Shown: positions 1 through 12,120 of the stretch, piece by piece
How positions within the stretch are numbered: the first letter of the stretch is position 1
Layout of the letters: each line of letters begins with the position of its first letter
Assembly: GCF_964340395.1 (NCBI RefSeq)
Contig: NC_135571.1
Coordinates: forward strand, 2,448,111 to 2,512,110
Direction of reading: 5' to 3'
Length of the DNA stretch: 64,000 nucleotides
Source of the DNA: Glandiceps talaboti
Taxonomy: Eukaryota > Hemichordata > Enteropneusta > Spengelidae
Notes under the pieces: model-generated
Told to the model about the DNA's origin: nothing
What the model saw: the letters and a program-made list of their open reading frames with translations, nothing else
Databases searched by the model: none
Made by a program: the position numbers and the translations under genes

Positions 1-102
1 TTTAAATAGTTTCTGTAAAGATGGGGAAATTTTATGACAAAAATATTACGCTTTTTTAATCTATTTTGCTAAGCGGATAGGAAAAGATGGAAGGAAAATA
101 CA

Positions 103-153
103 ATGTATGTATGTATGTATGTATGTATGTATGTATGTATGTATGTATGTATG

Positions 154-236
<83 letters not shown>
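103..236. repeat. Compound (ATGT)n-(AT)n microsatellite
   Basis: About 55 bases of ATGT repeats run directly into about 80 bases of alternating AT. Apparent open frames through it on both strands encode only YMYVC- or IHTY-type low-complexity peptides and are not genes. Confidence 0.97.
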
Positions 237-238
<2 letters not shown>

Positions 239-456
239 AAATCGTGCTGTAGTTTCCCAAGAGGATTTTACCCGTCAAAATGAGATAAATCATGAATTTG
301 ATAATTCTCCTAAAGAATAACTGCCATGCGTATTAATTAAAGAATTATATTCACTTCATCCAGATTATTTTGACAATTTCACAGTTTATTTTGTTTCAAA
401 GATGATATCTTTTATTCATTTTATCTCCAGTCGATCGTGGGTTGCCTCCGGCTAAG

Positions 457-478
457 ACCACGTGGTTTGGTGACGTCA
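457..478. promoter_or_regulatory. E-box palindrome plus full CRE, candidate promoter element
   Basis: A perfect 10-bp palindrome ACCACGTGGT (457-466), containing the CACGTG E-box, is followed 4 bases later by a perfect 8-bp CRE, TGACGTCA (471-478). CACGTG is bound by bHLH-type factors and TGACGTCA by CREB/ATF bZIP factors. The pair lies about 620 bp before the 1097 ATG, so a promoter-proximal or upstream-enhancer role for that gene is inferred. A TATA-like stretch (TATTTATAG, around 1037-1046) lies closer to the ATG. Confidence 0.45.
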
Positions 479-1096
479 CGATACGCTGATTGATTTGGTC
501 CATAGAGAGATGTGCAGAGATATCGACAGGTACTGGAGAAATGCAATGTGATGTATCTTTTTTTTTGGACACGAGTGGAAATTACTGTTTCTGTGTACAA
601 CAAACTGGGAAGGAACCAAAACGTGAAATGTTTGTATGATGGGGTGTCATCAGTACCAGGGGTATGTTTTCATATAGACGTTGCTAACAATGTAACTTTC
701 TGGTACGAAAATTGATCACTTCGGAAAGCAACATACCTCTCTGCGTGGAATCCAATATCTATAATGGTTGTGCGATAACGCTGAAGTGTTGTGTTTGTAA
801 CGGTTTTTTTTCACAAGCAACGGACAACACTTCAGACACTGTATTCGTGCATTAATGTTACCCGAAAGATGTGATTTTATGGAGTCTCACAAACACTGCA
901 TCATGTGGCAAAGGAACTGATTAATTACTACGCAAAGAAAGACAAAACAAATTTGAAGTGAGTTTATCAAAAAAGGACAATTATCCATTGGTTTTATTTC
1001 TGCGATATTTCGTTTTAATCCGAGAATTCGAGTTATTTTATTTATAGCCTGCCTTCTCGTTTTCTTTGATTCGCGAAGCTCACATTCTTTATCTTC

Positions 1097-2626
1097 ATGA
1101 TGGCGTCTGATGTTCCTGAACTCTCATCGCAGTTGTCTGAGGAAGCAGCGTTCTATATGAAAGCATATGAAGCTCATTTTACCGGCAACGAAAAGCTCTT
1201 GACTACGCCACACATTAAAACCGAAGCTAAGAAACGTGATGCTGGAACGGGAAACGGCAAAATTGCGACAATGTTGTTGGCAGTACCACCTGTAGGCGGA
1301 GTTACTTCAAACGACCAGGGAATAGAAAGAGCGGCAAGTGCTACTGTGCGTGGCGGAGATTCTGTTTCTGAAAATACCGACAAGGCAACGTGCCAGAACA
1401 TCGAAGTCGAAGGTAAGGAAAGCATTAACGATAGCGTAACAGCGGAGATTGTGCCAGATATTTGTGAAGTACAGGATACTGGATATAAGACAGAGACTAA
1501 GCGAGGTCATGAGAAGTGTGGGGAAGGGCAACGTAAGGAAGAGTTCATCTCTACCGGGATACGTTATACGGAACATACAAAGGATACATCAGCGGGCATT
1601 GTCGGAGAACACAACTCTAAAAAGACTCGTGAAAAAACGCAAATAGAACATACTGATGCTGTAGTTAAATCGAAAATCGAACACGAAAGGATTGATCCAT
1701 ATCAGACGGAAGGACTCGTATTGAAGGAAATTGTTAAGAAAACAAGTGTAGGGATGAATAACAAGCCAGCGATGAATATTACAAAGATGCGAGAACGGAA
1801 GTCCACTATTAAGACTGTAGATGAAAATAATCACGTTACTATGGTAACGAGTGAGACAGTGAATCGTTTCGGTCTTTCGCGAAGAAAAAATAAAGATGAA
1901 AAAGAGCGCCTTGATATCGAAAAATCTCCAAGGCGAAAATTGATGACGGATCAGAAGAAATTACTTGACAAAAAGCAGGGACGGGAGAAAGAATTAGTAG
2001 TAATCGGCTCCCGGCAACAACCCGGTGTTGTCATAACAACTATTCATCCATTTGATAGAAAACGGTCATCTTTTGTCTCCTCAGATCCTTTTGTAATGAA
2101 GAAAGCCGAAAGCAATAACAAGTCCTCCCGAGGTCGACAAAGGGGTGCGAGAAAGACTGACTCACCATCACCAATCACACGTGACAGTATCAGCTTCGGC
2201 GGAGATCAGAATTCAGTGAAGTTTGCAGTCGGATCTGAAATCGACGAACCGTTGAAAACAGAAGGTGGGAAACGCGCATCTACTAAGACAAACCCTCAAG
2301 TCACAGAACAAGGAACATTGGATCATAGGAAAAAGTCAAAAATCCCTTCAAATAAAAGAATTGCTCAAAGGGGAGTTAGATTCCCGCCCATAATTGCCGG
2401 AAATCATGTTTCAGAAAGAAAAATTGTCGCTGTGACGCCCCCTCGTGTTAACAAAAGGACAGGTGGGATGACAAAGTCAAAGAGAGGAAAATCACCGAAC
2501 GGTACATCAAACGCCAACCAAAACACAACACAACGTGATATTGTTTCCGTGCAGGTTGGTTCGAAGGATAGAGACGGACGTTTGAAGAGTCAGCCCAGTC
2601 CAGCTTCTCTTAAACGCAAACAGTCC

Positions 2627-2666
<40 letters not shown>

Positions 2667-2827
2667 CTCGCGTTGTCGAAAAGCAATCTCCCATTAACGT
2701 TGTTGAACAAAAATCTCGTATTGTTGAACAGAAATCTCACGTTCTTGACACTAATGAGGAGACGATATTTGATATAACTGATGAAATTGAAGAACAAATG
2801 CAGAGACCCTGGCCGTGGGACACATAA
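1097..2827 (+). CDS. Orphan gene: 576-aa basic, disordered protein with polyQ run
   Basis: A single open frame of 576 codons, far longer than chance in this AT-rich DNA and with much more even base use than its surroundings. I do not recognise the family. The protein is rich in Lys, Arg, Glu, Ser and Thr, has no apparent membrane segment or signal peptide, and looks largely disordered. Residues 512-523 are twelve consecutive Gln, all CAA codons. They are followed by three short near-repeats of the form VVE(K/Q)xS up to about residue 548. The tail is acidic (ITDEIEEQ) and ends PWPWDT. Two ATGs are adjacent; the second (1100) has the better context, with A at -3 and G at +4. An AATAAA lies at 3863, about 1 kb after the stop, so the 3' end is uncertain. 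The gene may have untranslated or further coding exons that I cannot see. A nuclear or cytoskeletal scaffold role is possible, but nothing in the sequence establishes it. Confidence 0.7.
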
Positions 2828-2912
2828 CAAATGCATAGGCCCGGGCCGTGCACTTGGGACATCGACACATTAGAATTGTAGATGCCATGCCCTGGCCATG
2901 GGACACATTAGT
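2799..2912 (+). repeat. Degenerate repeat spanning the stop codon of the 1097-2827 ORF
   Basis: The last codons and the stop (CCCTGGCCGTGGGACACATAA, 2807-2827) recur after the stop as CCCTGGCCATGGGACACATTA (2890-2910). A more decayed copy lies between them (about 2831-2875). The second full copy is in a different reading frame. Confidence 0.6.
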
Positions 2913-4231
2913 TAAGACATGAACAAATAGTAAAGCTAATCAACGAGCTAAAAGGCCTTTAACTTGGCCATCTCATCGATCACTATTGGCCATTAGCATG
3001 TATGAGTATCTGTCATACGCCTTAAGACATATTTTTGTGTAATAACAAAATTGACTTTTGAATATTCATCCAAGGTGTTCAACATGGTTGCCCGTTGAAG
3101 AGCTATTCTAATTTGGCAGGTTTAACTTTTTGAACAATAGACCAGGATCCAATTGAATTGATTGTAAAATTCGACTTGGGAAATCCTTACCAGTCTTATT
3201 TTAAAAAAAACAACAACCAATAATTATACAGTATTCAATATGACTGAATATTAATACTGCACTAGCCGCAACTGGAATGTTTTGTTTGATTTGAACATGT
3301 TTTGTTCGATACAATAACCTATTTCTCGTCATATCATACACCATGAACAGTCTTGCATCAACTGTGGGTATACGTATTCATATACACGATAAATCAAATG
3401 AAATTGATTTCTGGGTTCGCACCCAAAAATCAGCGCCATCAACGGTGATCACGATTTCAACCTGTTTCTGTGCTAACTATGGGTAATATCGACCACTGAT
3501 TAACATGTAGTGTCTAATTATTGGTATTTTAACATTTTTCAGTGAATATATTATGGTTGATTAATCGGAAAATGTACAATTAATACAGTTGTAACATGGT
3601 AATAGTCTCAAAACTGAACTTTCGCTCAAACTTAAACCTGACACTACACCATCTACAGATAATATAATCCACTAAGTAACAGATGACGTGTATATTTATA
3701 AGTAATTGATCATTCTTTAATGACTATGTCTTTGGTTATTTTATTACAAAAAATATCCAAGTTGCAGTTAATGCAGGTTTAATACGACGTTAGTATAAAT
3801 ATAAGGGCATTGTTGAAATATGATTGACATATTAAAATCAACGAAAATTAAAGTTTTCCACAAATAAATTTCTGGACTAATACAAATATATTTTCAAACC
3901 TTAGAAAAATTGTTTAAAACACTGGACATGGGGAAATTTGATATACAGTTCACATGGAAATATCGCTTGTTGAGAAACATAGATCAATAATGAGATAGCA
4001 TATGAAAAATGGTTGAGGTAACTAAATGATAAAACTATGTTTCATAACGTTGAAAGGATAATTTGGTCAGTATCACGGAATAGTAAAATCAGAGAAGGTT
4101 TTTATTTGATTAAAGTGTGATTTTTTTTAAATGCAGGGTTAGTTTATTGACACAAACATGCCATACTATCTCCGTTCTTTTTACTGCAAGTTAACAATAA
4201 ATGTAATTCGGAAGAGTGAGCTGTTTTAAAT
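2913..4231. other. Intergenic stretch with one dispersed-repeat copy
   Basis: AT-rich DNA with stops in all frames. Its only recognisable content is the dispersed repeat at 3405-3525 (listed separately) and AATAAA motifs at 3863 and about 4195 that could end the upstream transcript. Confidence 0.6.
3405..3525 (+). repeat. Dispersed repeat family A, copy 1
   Basis: Shares the identical 20-mer CGCACCCAAAAATCAGCGCC (3418-3437) with 10106-10125. About 70 bases later both copies carry a matching TCGACC...TTAACATGTA...GTGTCTA block. Conserved order and spacing with diverged interiors indicate an old interspersed element. Confidence 0.75.
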
Positions 4232-4329
4232 CACATACATACATACATACATACATACATACATACATACATACATACATACATACATACATGTACATAC
4301 ATACATACATACATACATACATACATACA

Positions 4330-4360
<31 letters not shown>
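4232..4360. repeat. (CATA)n microsatellite
   Basis: About 128 bases of CATA repeats with a single GT interruption. Open frames through it on both strands are low-complexity only. Confidence 0.97.
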
Positions 4361-4532
4361 CAAATTCTTTTATTTCCACGTACAGTATCTATACATTTCT
4401 TTTTACAGAATACATACACACACATTGCTACTAAATGTATGTTTTGGTGATTGTTTTTTGTGTGTGGACAATTTGGCATTGATCAACTCATAGGCTATTA
4501 GCCTTTTTTAGCTGTAATTTGATATATCATGA

Positions 4533-5012
4533 TACATACATGTATACATACAGGCAGGCAGACAGACATAGATACATGCATGCAGACAGACAGACACACA
4601 TACATACATACATACATACACACACACATACATACATACATACATATAGACATACATACATACATACATACATACATACATACATACATACATAACACAC
4701 AGACACATACATACATACATACATATATACATACATACATACATACATACACACACACACGCACATACATACATATATACATACATACATACATAAACAC
4801 ACAGACACATACATACATACATACATACATACATACATACATACATACATAAACACACAGACACAGACATACATACATACATACATACATACATACATAC
4901 ATGCATACATACATACATACATACATAAACACACAGACACATACATACATTCATACATACATACACACATACATACATACATACACAGACACATGTACAC
5001 AGACACATGTAC
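4533..5012. repeat. Compound CATA/CACA array with embedded higher-order unit
   Basis: Nearly 480 bases of CATA repeats, broken at intervals by near-identical AACACACAGACACA blocks (around 4682, 4793, 4852, 4926 and 4983). This gives an irregular second-level repeat on top of the tetranucleotide. Three overlapping open frames here are artefacts of the period-4 repeat. Confidence 0.95.
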
Positions 5013-6805
5013 AGAGTCCTCCAGATAAACCTTCGATGAACTAGGTAAATGACATTATCATAATCGTTACAAACAGCATTAATATCAAGTCATTCAAATA
5101 TTGTATTCTTTCTTTTTCTCCGACTTTTTTACATATGGCTTGAAGAATACTTTAATATTAATTTTTGAAATATTTACCCATATAAATAAACACTGCTTTG
5201 TCGAGTTACTCAAAGCTCCTATAGTGGAAGTCGATATATGTTGTCACTTGACAAGATTTTAAGAGCTCGACATAAACTGTTACTATGGTAACTTCTAAAA
5301 GTAAAAAAATAGCACATCTTTAATGTTATTATTTAGATTGTTTCGAAGAGGGCATTCATTCATGGTCGTTACATTCGTTATTTTCACTTATTTCTCTTTA
5401 CAGGTTGTTAAGAATGATTTTGATGACATTCCCGTCGTGACTTCATGTAAACATCTCGTTTTAATGACGTAAACGTCACGTCTTGGTGATGATCTACCAG
5501 TCACTTTCGTTCAATTCATCATTAATGGTTTGTTTTATCTCTTCGTCATAAAGAAGTTAAAGTCGCTATGGCAACAAAGATGTTGATAGATTTTAATATT
5601 TTCTTACAACACGAAGACATTTAACTTAAATATTTTACTAGACTAAGTATAAAGTCGGCCTCAGATTCAGAATCAGACTCACATTGGAGGACAATATGAG
5701 GTCAGTCTCATATTGAGCCTTAGGTTCGGTTTTTTATTCGAAAAATCACGATAACATCAGAAGAAAAGCAGTTAAACAAGAATTTATAACATAGGGACTA
5801 CAGGAAATGTCCCACTTCTCTCCCATCGTAAAGTATTACTTCTACAGACTTTTAAATAAGACTAAAATCTTCTTGAACAACCGAAATGCAGATCCATCAT
5901 TGGAATAGTGCGCCTACCAACAATCACACTCATTTGACCTTTCACTAATGTCTCGGTGACAAACTTTTATCTGTGATTTTCAGGTAATTTTCCCCATGCA
6001 AGCTGAGACACCTCCTCTCCCATCAAATGAGCGTGACGGGGAACATTACCTGTACCCTAAAAATTATTATTTCTTGTTTGACTGTAAACGTACTCCCTAC
6101 GAGTGAGCATCAATATACTATACTTGGAGCTGAAATGAAGTATTATTAATCACATGCATACGGGCATTGTTTACATGTATTTAATTCTTGCAAAAATATT
6201 CAATTGAGTTTTGAAATTCCAGTTTTAAAATGGCTATATAGTATGGCGATTGTTTGTGTTTCTCTTTATATATTTCATGCTGTGATGGAAGTTAGCAATT
6301 CTTTGAAACGTTGAATTGCGTTATTACTAACATTTAGTTTGTCCTTGAAAAAAATGAATACAAATTTAAATACCACAAAAATATCAGATATTTTCCCTTA
6401 AATAAAAGTGTAATTTCATTGTTAAAATATAATGCATTTGTGATATATTTTCAATAAATATGCATGTTTACGATACATTGTGTTATATCATATTTTATCT
6501 TCTACGGTAGACTAGTAAGTTAATATTTATTCATATTGTATTTGATGTCGGTGAAACATGACCTTGAAACTTCTCTTAGGGAGACAATTGAAATTCCTTG
6601 TTCGTATTTTGTAAGTATCACTCCAGTGAACCTACCAAGCTATTGTGCATGCTTTCAGGACCTGTCTACTTTTCTCCCTATTTGCATATCTTCCTAGCCA
6701 CTTCGCTGATTCATCTCTGTTCTACTGCTTTATTTATGCCGCATCTTCGCGTTGATTCTCTCCTCCTAATAACAAAATCCAATTCTCTGGTTCTCAACAT
6801 TTCGC
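5013..6805. other. Intergenic stretch without recognised genes
   Basis: AT-rich DNA with no credible open frame on either strand. The one notable site is a CRE-type inverted repeat at 5465-5478, listed separately. Confidence 0.55.
5465..5478. promoter_or_regulatory. Inverted pair of CRE half-sites
   Basis: TGACGT-AA-ACGTCA is an inverted repeat of two 6-bp bZIP half-sites separated by two bases. It is a plausible bZIP dimer site, but no gene starts nearby that I can identify. Confidence 0.3.
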
Positions 6806-6807
6806 GC

Positions 6808-7018
6808 GCGCACACACACCCCTACCCACAAACATACATACACGCACACACACACACATACATACATACATACATACATACATACATACATACATACATA
6901 CATAGGCACATGCGTGCATACATATATTTTACTATAAATATATCCAATAAGTCCTATGCATTATTACGCACACATGCATACGTACGTACGTACGTACGTA
7001 CATACATACATACATACA

Positions 7019-7049
<31 letters not shown>

Positions 7050-7070
7050 GAACGTACGTACGTATGTCTG
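6808..7070. repeat. Compound CA / CATA / CGTA microsatellite cluster
   Basis: A run of CACA and CATA to about 6904, a unique spacer of about 65 bases, then CGTA and CATA repeats to about 7062. A 202-codon open frame crossing it is mostly HTYI low complexity. Confidence 0.95.
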
Positions 7071-7427
7071 TCTCTGTCTGTTGGTCTCTGTGTGCGTCAC
7101 ATACCAATTTAATTTATATAAAGTGGGTCGTTCAGTCTCATATCTGCAATCCGTAGTGACGATATGTCAAAGTACATATGACAAGGATGGACGATCACTG
7201 TTTTAAGATAGCTGAATTAAACCAATCTTTTTAAGCGGATTTCTTTCAAACACGGACTTCAGATTTTGTAATCAATGAATGTACACAGGATTTGAACATA
7301 CACCAGCCTGTACACAGACAGACAGCTTTATTTATTTATTTCATTTATGAAAGCAAATCCATTCTTCGAAATTATGAAATGGATTATTGCTTTTGGTAAT
7401 ATCTAAGTTTGTTTCAATCTAGTGCAT

Positions 7428-7482
7428 GTACTGTACTGTACTGTACTGTACTGTACTGTACTGTACTGTACTGTACTGTACT
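7428..7482. repeat. (GTACT)n pentanucleotide microsatellite
   Basis: Eleven perfect copies of a five-base unit. Confidence 0.97.
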
Positions 7483-7799
7483 TGCTCTGGAAATAGAACT
7501 CTGACACGATACGACCAACTTTGCTATGGACCTCGAGACGGTGCAGATATTGCCTCTGCATGATTTTCGTGGTAAAACTCGGGGGGGGGGGGTAATATTG
7601 AACACGGCGGTACATATATAGTAGGGACCATGTAGCGTAGTGTAAAACAAGACATGTCGGAGTTCTCACGCATATTTCCAGCGCTAGCAGAGAGCGCATT
7701 TATAATAGTTATTAATTAATTTGTTATAAAACAATTTAAAGATACAAACGGAAAGCCAGGGTCTCTTTGGAAACGAGGAGGGGGGGGGGAGGGGAGGAG

Positions 7800-9850
7800 T
7801 TAGGATTGTTTAAACAAAGAACAATATAAACGTCGATCCGTTTTAATCCCAAATTAACGCTAATCCAGACTGTGAAAATAAGATTTCTTGTACATGTCAG
7901 CATTACTCAGCATTTCTATTAGGTTCTGTGACGCATCTTTCTGAAGACTCGAAATATATGGTTGTCATGGAAACTATCCCCTATTAGATTCGTCGATGCA
8001 TCACAGCCTTATGGTTCGTGAAATCGTATCGAAATAGATATACAAGTTAATTACATGACGAATGAAATACTCCGTAAGGATATTTTTACTTTGAAATGAT
8101 TCTTGTGTAAATTCGGTGGCCGTTTTAATACCATCTTCTCCCAAGGTGGAGTATATAGTTATATTAAATACCAAAAGTTCCCGATTTCTTTGACGAAATA
8201 TTAAGTGTTCACATTTGCTTTTATTAAAATATTTTGAGGACCGTGGGCGTAGAAAGAAAATGTTTAAATGTCCAATTTATTTTGGTATTACCGGAAGGTA
8301 TTTGAATCTTCTTCCGACAAAATTAAAATCTTGTTCTGTTATATTTGTTGTGTTCTGCTAGCTAAAATACCCACGACAGCAGTGTTTCTTCATTCCCTCC
8401 CTCAAAAACATGGAATCGTCCATCACGGAGCCGTGGTGGTTATTAATATCAGGATCGCCAATCACGAAACGTTAACGAAGTAGGAGTGATATCGATTCAT
8501 TTATCTCTTGTCAGTGCCACGTTGTTGAATCTGTACACACGTCATAAACACGCTAGCAGCTATTGATGTGGATTCGTTAATTAGTATTTTTCACGCCTTT
8601 GCTTGTTACACATATTCCATATTATGGTGGGTGTGATATACTCTATTGAATACGTAACCACACGAAAGCTCTGTATACGCCATTCAGTACTTCTAGCGGC
8701 ATTGTGTATTTCGCAAGGACGATCGACAGCCGGGGTGTGAGCAAGATTATTAGGGACGACATTTATCTCCATGATACTCATTTATCTACACTGGTAACGA
8801 TGTTTCTGCTTTGATGTAGGGAACTCCGAGCAAGAGAATATAACTGGTAAGTGCGATACAGTCTGTATATATGCTTTGGGAATCATTGATGGAAATATTA
8901 ATATGAACATAAATATTCACTAAGTTTGAGAGGAATTCCCGCTTTTGACGAACATAACGACTGCATAACCAAGACTAAAAATACCAAATAGATTATATGG
9001 AAACAAAGGATTTTTCTGTAGCTAAATTCTGGCTCTTTGATCATTTATAATGTTGACGTTCAATACTACAGACCACATTACACTAGATCTGAACTGTTAT
9101 TGAGATCGCTATGTATACTGAGTATAACACGTGTGCACCTAATAAAACACAACCTGTTGCTTGCAAATTCCTATTGGACCAGATTTATATGACCTAAATC
9201 AATTTTTGTATTAATTCAGAACTTACAGCGTAATTAATTTACACAGTATACTTCGGAAATATCCCTAAGTCTTACAAATGTTACTGTAATAGTTGAATTG
9301 CGCACACTTGTCATATGACAGTATGTAATTGCTAGGCTTAAAAAATGCTAATATGTTGGCTTTTGTCAGGGAATTGTATTAACATTTTAGTTATTTTGCC
9401 GTGACGTTTCATATCAACCGACTTAATCATTTGTTTGTTACTATCTTAGTGTAATACTATCTCAAAGATTATTTTGTGTTTTTTTTAAGTCTTTTGTTTA
9501 TCAAAACCAATTACACATGCCAGATTGCGAATTGCTGCATCACTGAAGTCCAAAGTGCGTCCATAATCTATGACAAACATGGCTCATATTTCATGTCGCG
9601 ATATCATGTTATTTTTTTTTCCATCTCGGTTTTGCCAGATTGGTCTATTGAGACCCATTATGAATGCGAACTTACTACGTCACAGACGTAAAGTAACATA
9701 ATAATCGATGAAACCTCATAATGGTCTGAGATGAAATATAGCTCATATTTCATGTCGCAATTTTATGTTTTGTTTCATTTTATCAGCAATCTTACTCACC
9801 GTAATGAGCAACTGTACAAGGATATGCATTACATAATTGAATAAATTAAT
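7800..9850. other. Intergenic stretch without recognised genes
   Basis: Mostly AT-rich. Short open frames exist on both strands near 8268-8483 and 8581-8781, but I see no paired splice sites or protein family signature. An 18-base string GCTCATATTTCATGTCGC occurs twice about 158 bases apart (near 9583 and 9741), suggesting an old local duplication. Confidence 0.5.
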
Positions 9851-10094
9851 GCTTGTCAAATTGCTACAATGAAATTACTCCTGTTAGGAATTGGCGGGGA
9901 AAAGGGGTGGCAGACCTAGCTTTTTTCAGCAATGCAGCGATTGTAATAAGGCTAACAAAGGAAGTGTTCACTATTTCCTCAGTGTTTAATAGTAAGATTT
10001 GTGTCGGATCAAACGTTAGTAATTCGCTTTGTTTCAGGTTTCGTGATTTTAATTGTATTTAAGTAGGGTTCACGTCCCTTTAAAACTCCAATTG

Positions 10095-10225
10095 ATAGTC
10101 AGGTCCGCACCCAAAAATCAGCGCCCTACTGCAATGACGATTTTAAAATATTGCAATTCTTCTGGATACAATCGACCCCTAATTAACATGTACAGTGTCT
10201 ACTTAAGATTTTCAGGGGATGTATT
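10095..10225 (+). repeat. Dispersed repeat family A, copy 2
   Basis: Second copy of the family at 3405-3525: the same 20-mer at 10106-10125 and the same downstream TCGACC / TTAACATGTA / GTGTCTA block. Spacing from the 20-mer to TCGACC is about 65 bases here and 71 in copy 1. Confidence 0.75.
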
Positions 10226-10331
10226 TTCAGTTGTGGATTAGAAAAAGCATTACTCAAGTTTCAACAAGCAGGTTTAACATTTTACTAGCCTACCTGTAGA
10301 CTCGAAAGACTATCGCTATTACACTAAATAT

Positions 10332-10381
10332 CCGCTGTCCTAACTGACATTTTCAATTCAAAATGTCAGTTAGGATAGCGG
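10332..10381. repeat. Near-perfect 22-bp inverted repeat (hairpin), MITE-like
   Basis: Arms 10332-10353 and 10360-10381 match at 21 of 22 positions around a 6-base loop. The arm core (CTAACTGACATTTT) resembles the ends of the foldback element at 38475-38590, so both may be remnants of one MITE family. Confidence 0.85.
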
Positions 10382-10385
10382 AATA

Positions 10386-10580
10386 GTGAAGTCACGCGAG
10401 AAATAGAAACTGACATCAACTTAAAAAGACAATATAAAACTGTTCTTCCAATCTGTAATGGCTGTACATCTGATGGGGAGAAACCAATAACACAGAGACC
10501 ATTTGGAAAACAATGGGAAACATAACTACCTGAACTAGACCACTCACATATAAAATAAATAATTAAAACAGAAACAGACT
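10386..10580 (+). repeat. Dispersed repeat family B, copy 1
   Basis: Matches the minus strand of about 50160-50385 over most of its length. Shared blocks include AAAACTGTTCTTCCAAT and CACAGAGACCATTTGGAAAA in the same order. In the 50-kb copy the block sits inside a TTAA-flanked inverted-repeat element; here no terminal repeats are visible. Confidence 0.8.
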
Positions 10581-10616
10581 CTTTAACGGCACCATCCAAG
10601 ACACATTGTTATTTCA

Positions 10617-10655
10617 CAGTGTCGCGGAAGAAATAACAGCTCTGGTTTGCATTCT
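10617..10655 (-). repeat. Short dispersed repeat shared with 31452-31500
   Basis: Contains AAATAACAGCTCTGGTTTGC, matching the reverse complement of the 31.45-kb locus with one difference over that string and weaker similarity on either side. Confidence 0.55.
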
Positions 10656-11869
10656 TGAGCAAGAACAGCACAGTACAACACAGCGTAGTGCTTATACGTG
10701 ATGTTGCTAACAACAACACATTACACCACAGGGTAGTCGGTATAATTCAAGTCTCCGGGTTTTTCCCACTCTGTAATTGAATATATTTTTTAAACTCGTG
10801 TGTTCTTATTGTGTGAAACTGAGTGCTCGATTGTGAACAGTTGGGTAAACGCGAGCCCATGGGAGACTATAGTAACTGGGAAACATTAAAAAAATAAAAG
10901 TTGAACATTTTACGAATAACAAACTCATTTGAAGAATATGAGAATTAAAAAGAATCTCTCGAGGGATCAGTGTCAGTCATGCGTTATTGGTGATGTTGGC
11001 AGCTACAGCCGTGCTAGGAACAACACGTTGAAACACAGAGTGGCTGTTCTCGGTGATGTTAGACTGCAAACAACTTCAGTGTTGTTCCCGCCATCGTTTG
11101 TGATACACATGACGACGTTAATAAACTCAGCAGGGTGGCTCCCCTGTTGACATTTTACAACAATGGACTTAAATAGATACATATTAATAATTTGTGAGAC
11201 ATTAGCGGCTTTTCAGTTTGTTGGATTGAAATTTAATAACTAGCTGCGTGTACTAGACATGCTAATACAGCAGCTCACATTTCATCAAACACTTAAAATA
11301 GATATTGCTGATTCACCTGTGTTGTCATGGTTACGATGTAAACCGAAGTGAAAAGGTCAGACCAGAGGAAAAGAGAAAATCTAACGAACCTAGAATATAA
11401 AAAATACCACCGGGAATGAAAATGTGTATAAAATGTAGATGTAATATGTGGAATTAGAAGACGCAGTTTCGTGGATTGAGGATTCAAGTTGGTGTGAAAG
11501 GTGAAAGGTCAGCAAATCCTCATGTGTAAAGTATATATGTGTTCAACTTTAACCTTCGTTATTTTTTTTCTAGATTTTACAAACAATTATTCAACTGTTT
11601 TAGTCTTTTTACAATACCTCTAACAAGAAATTTCAAACTCGTATATAACGCTAAACCAGTAGTCGGTTACCATGGAAATATCATTTTTAATTCAAACGTG
11701 GGTGACAGATTTAAATTTTTCATTGGTTTCCTTAAAATATTCATATCGTTCTATTTGCGTGTTTTACTAATAGACTGTAAAATTGGACGATTTATCAGAG
11801 CTTCTAAGGTGTTCTACGGGCTGTTTTTTCGTATCCCAAGCAATACACCCAAGTTGTTAGATATCCTAA

Positions 11870-12120
11870 AACTAGTAAAATCGCCAACGTTTCAAATATG
11901 TTTTAACTAGTGGATGTAAGACCCTGTGGCTTCCTTACACATTGCACAATGGGTCCCTACAACAAGTAAAATCGCCAACGTTTCAAATAAATGTTTTAGC
12001 TACGTGGATAATGGATGTAAGACTCAACGGCTAGCTACTGCATGCTTTGCTCAGTTGACCCGTACGCGAGATCATAGTCCCCGAACAGGTAAATCACCGA
12101 TGTTTCGAATTAGTATTTTT
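11870..12120 (+). repeat. Degenerate tandem repeat, ~90-120 bp unit
   Basis: The string AGTAAAATCGCCAACGTTTC occurs at about 11876 and 11967, and a decayed form (GGTAAATCACCGATGTTTCG) at about 12090. Each is followed by a TTTTA-rich stretch, and the first two also by GGATGTAAGAC. Confidence 0.65.

Noticed and set aside
4498-5008. Open frames of 100-166 codons made of MYVC or IHTY
   Set aside because: They are forced by a period-4 CATA/TGTA repeat that lacks stops in several frames. The same applies at 87-320, 13205-13896, 22191-22609, 24294-24944 and 60437-61010.
8581-8781. Short frames open on both strands
   Set aside because: Neither has a convincing start, splice site or family; probably chance.
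11539-11910. 123-codon Phe/Ile-rich frame
   Set aside because: AT-driven composition, no start context or splice signals, and its end overlaps a degenerate tandem repeat.
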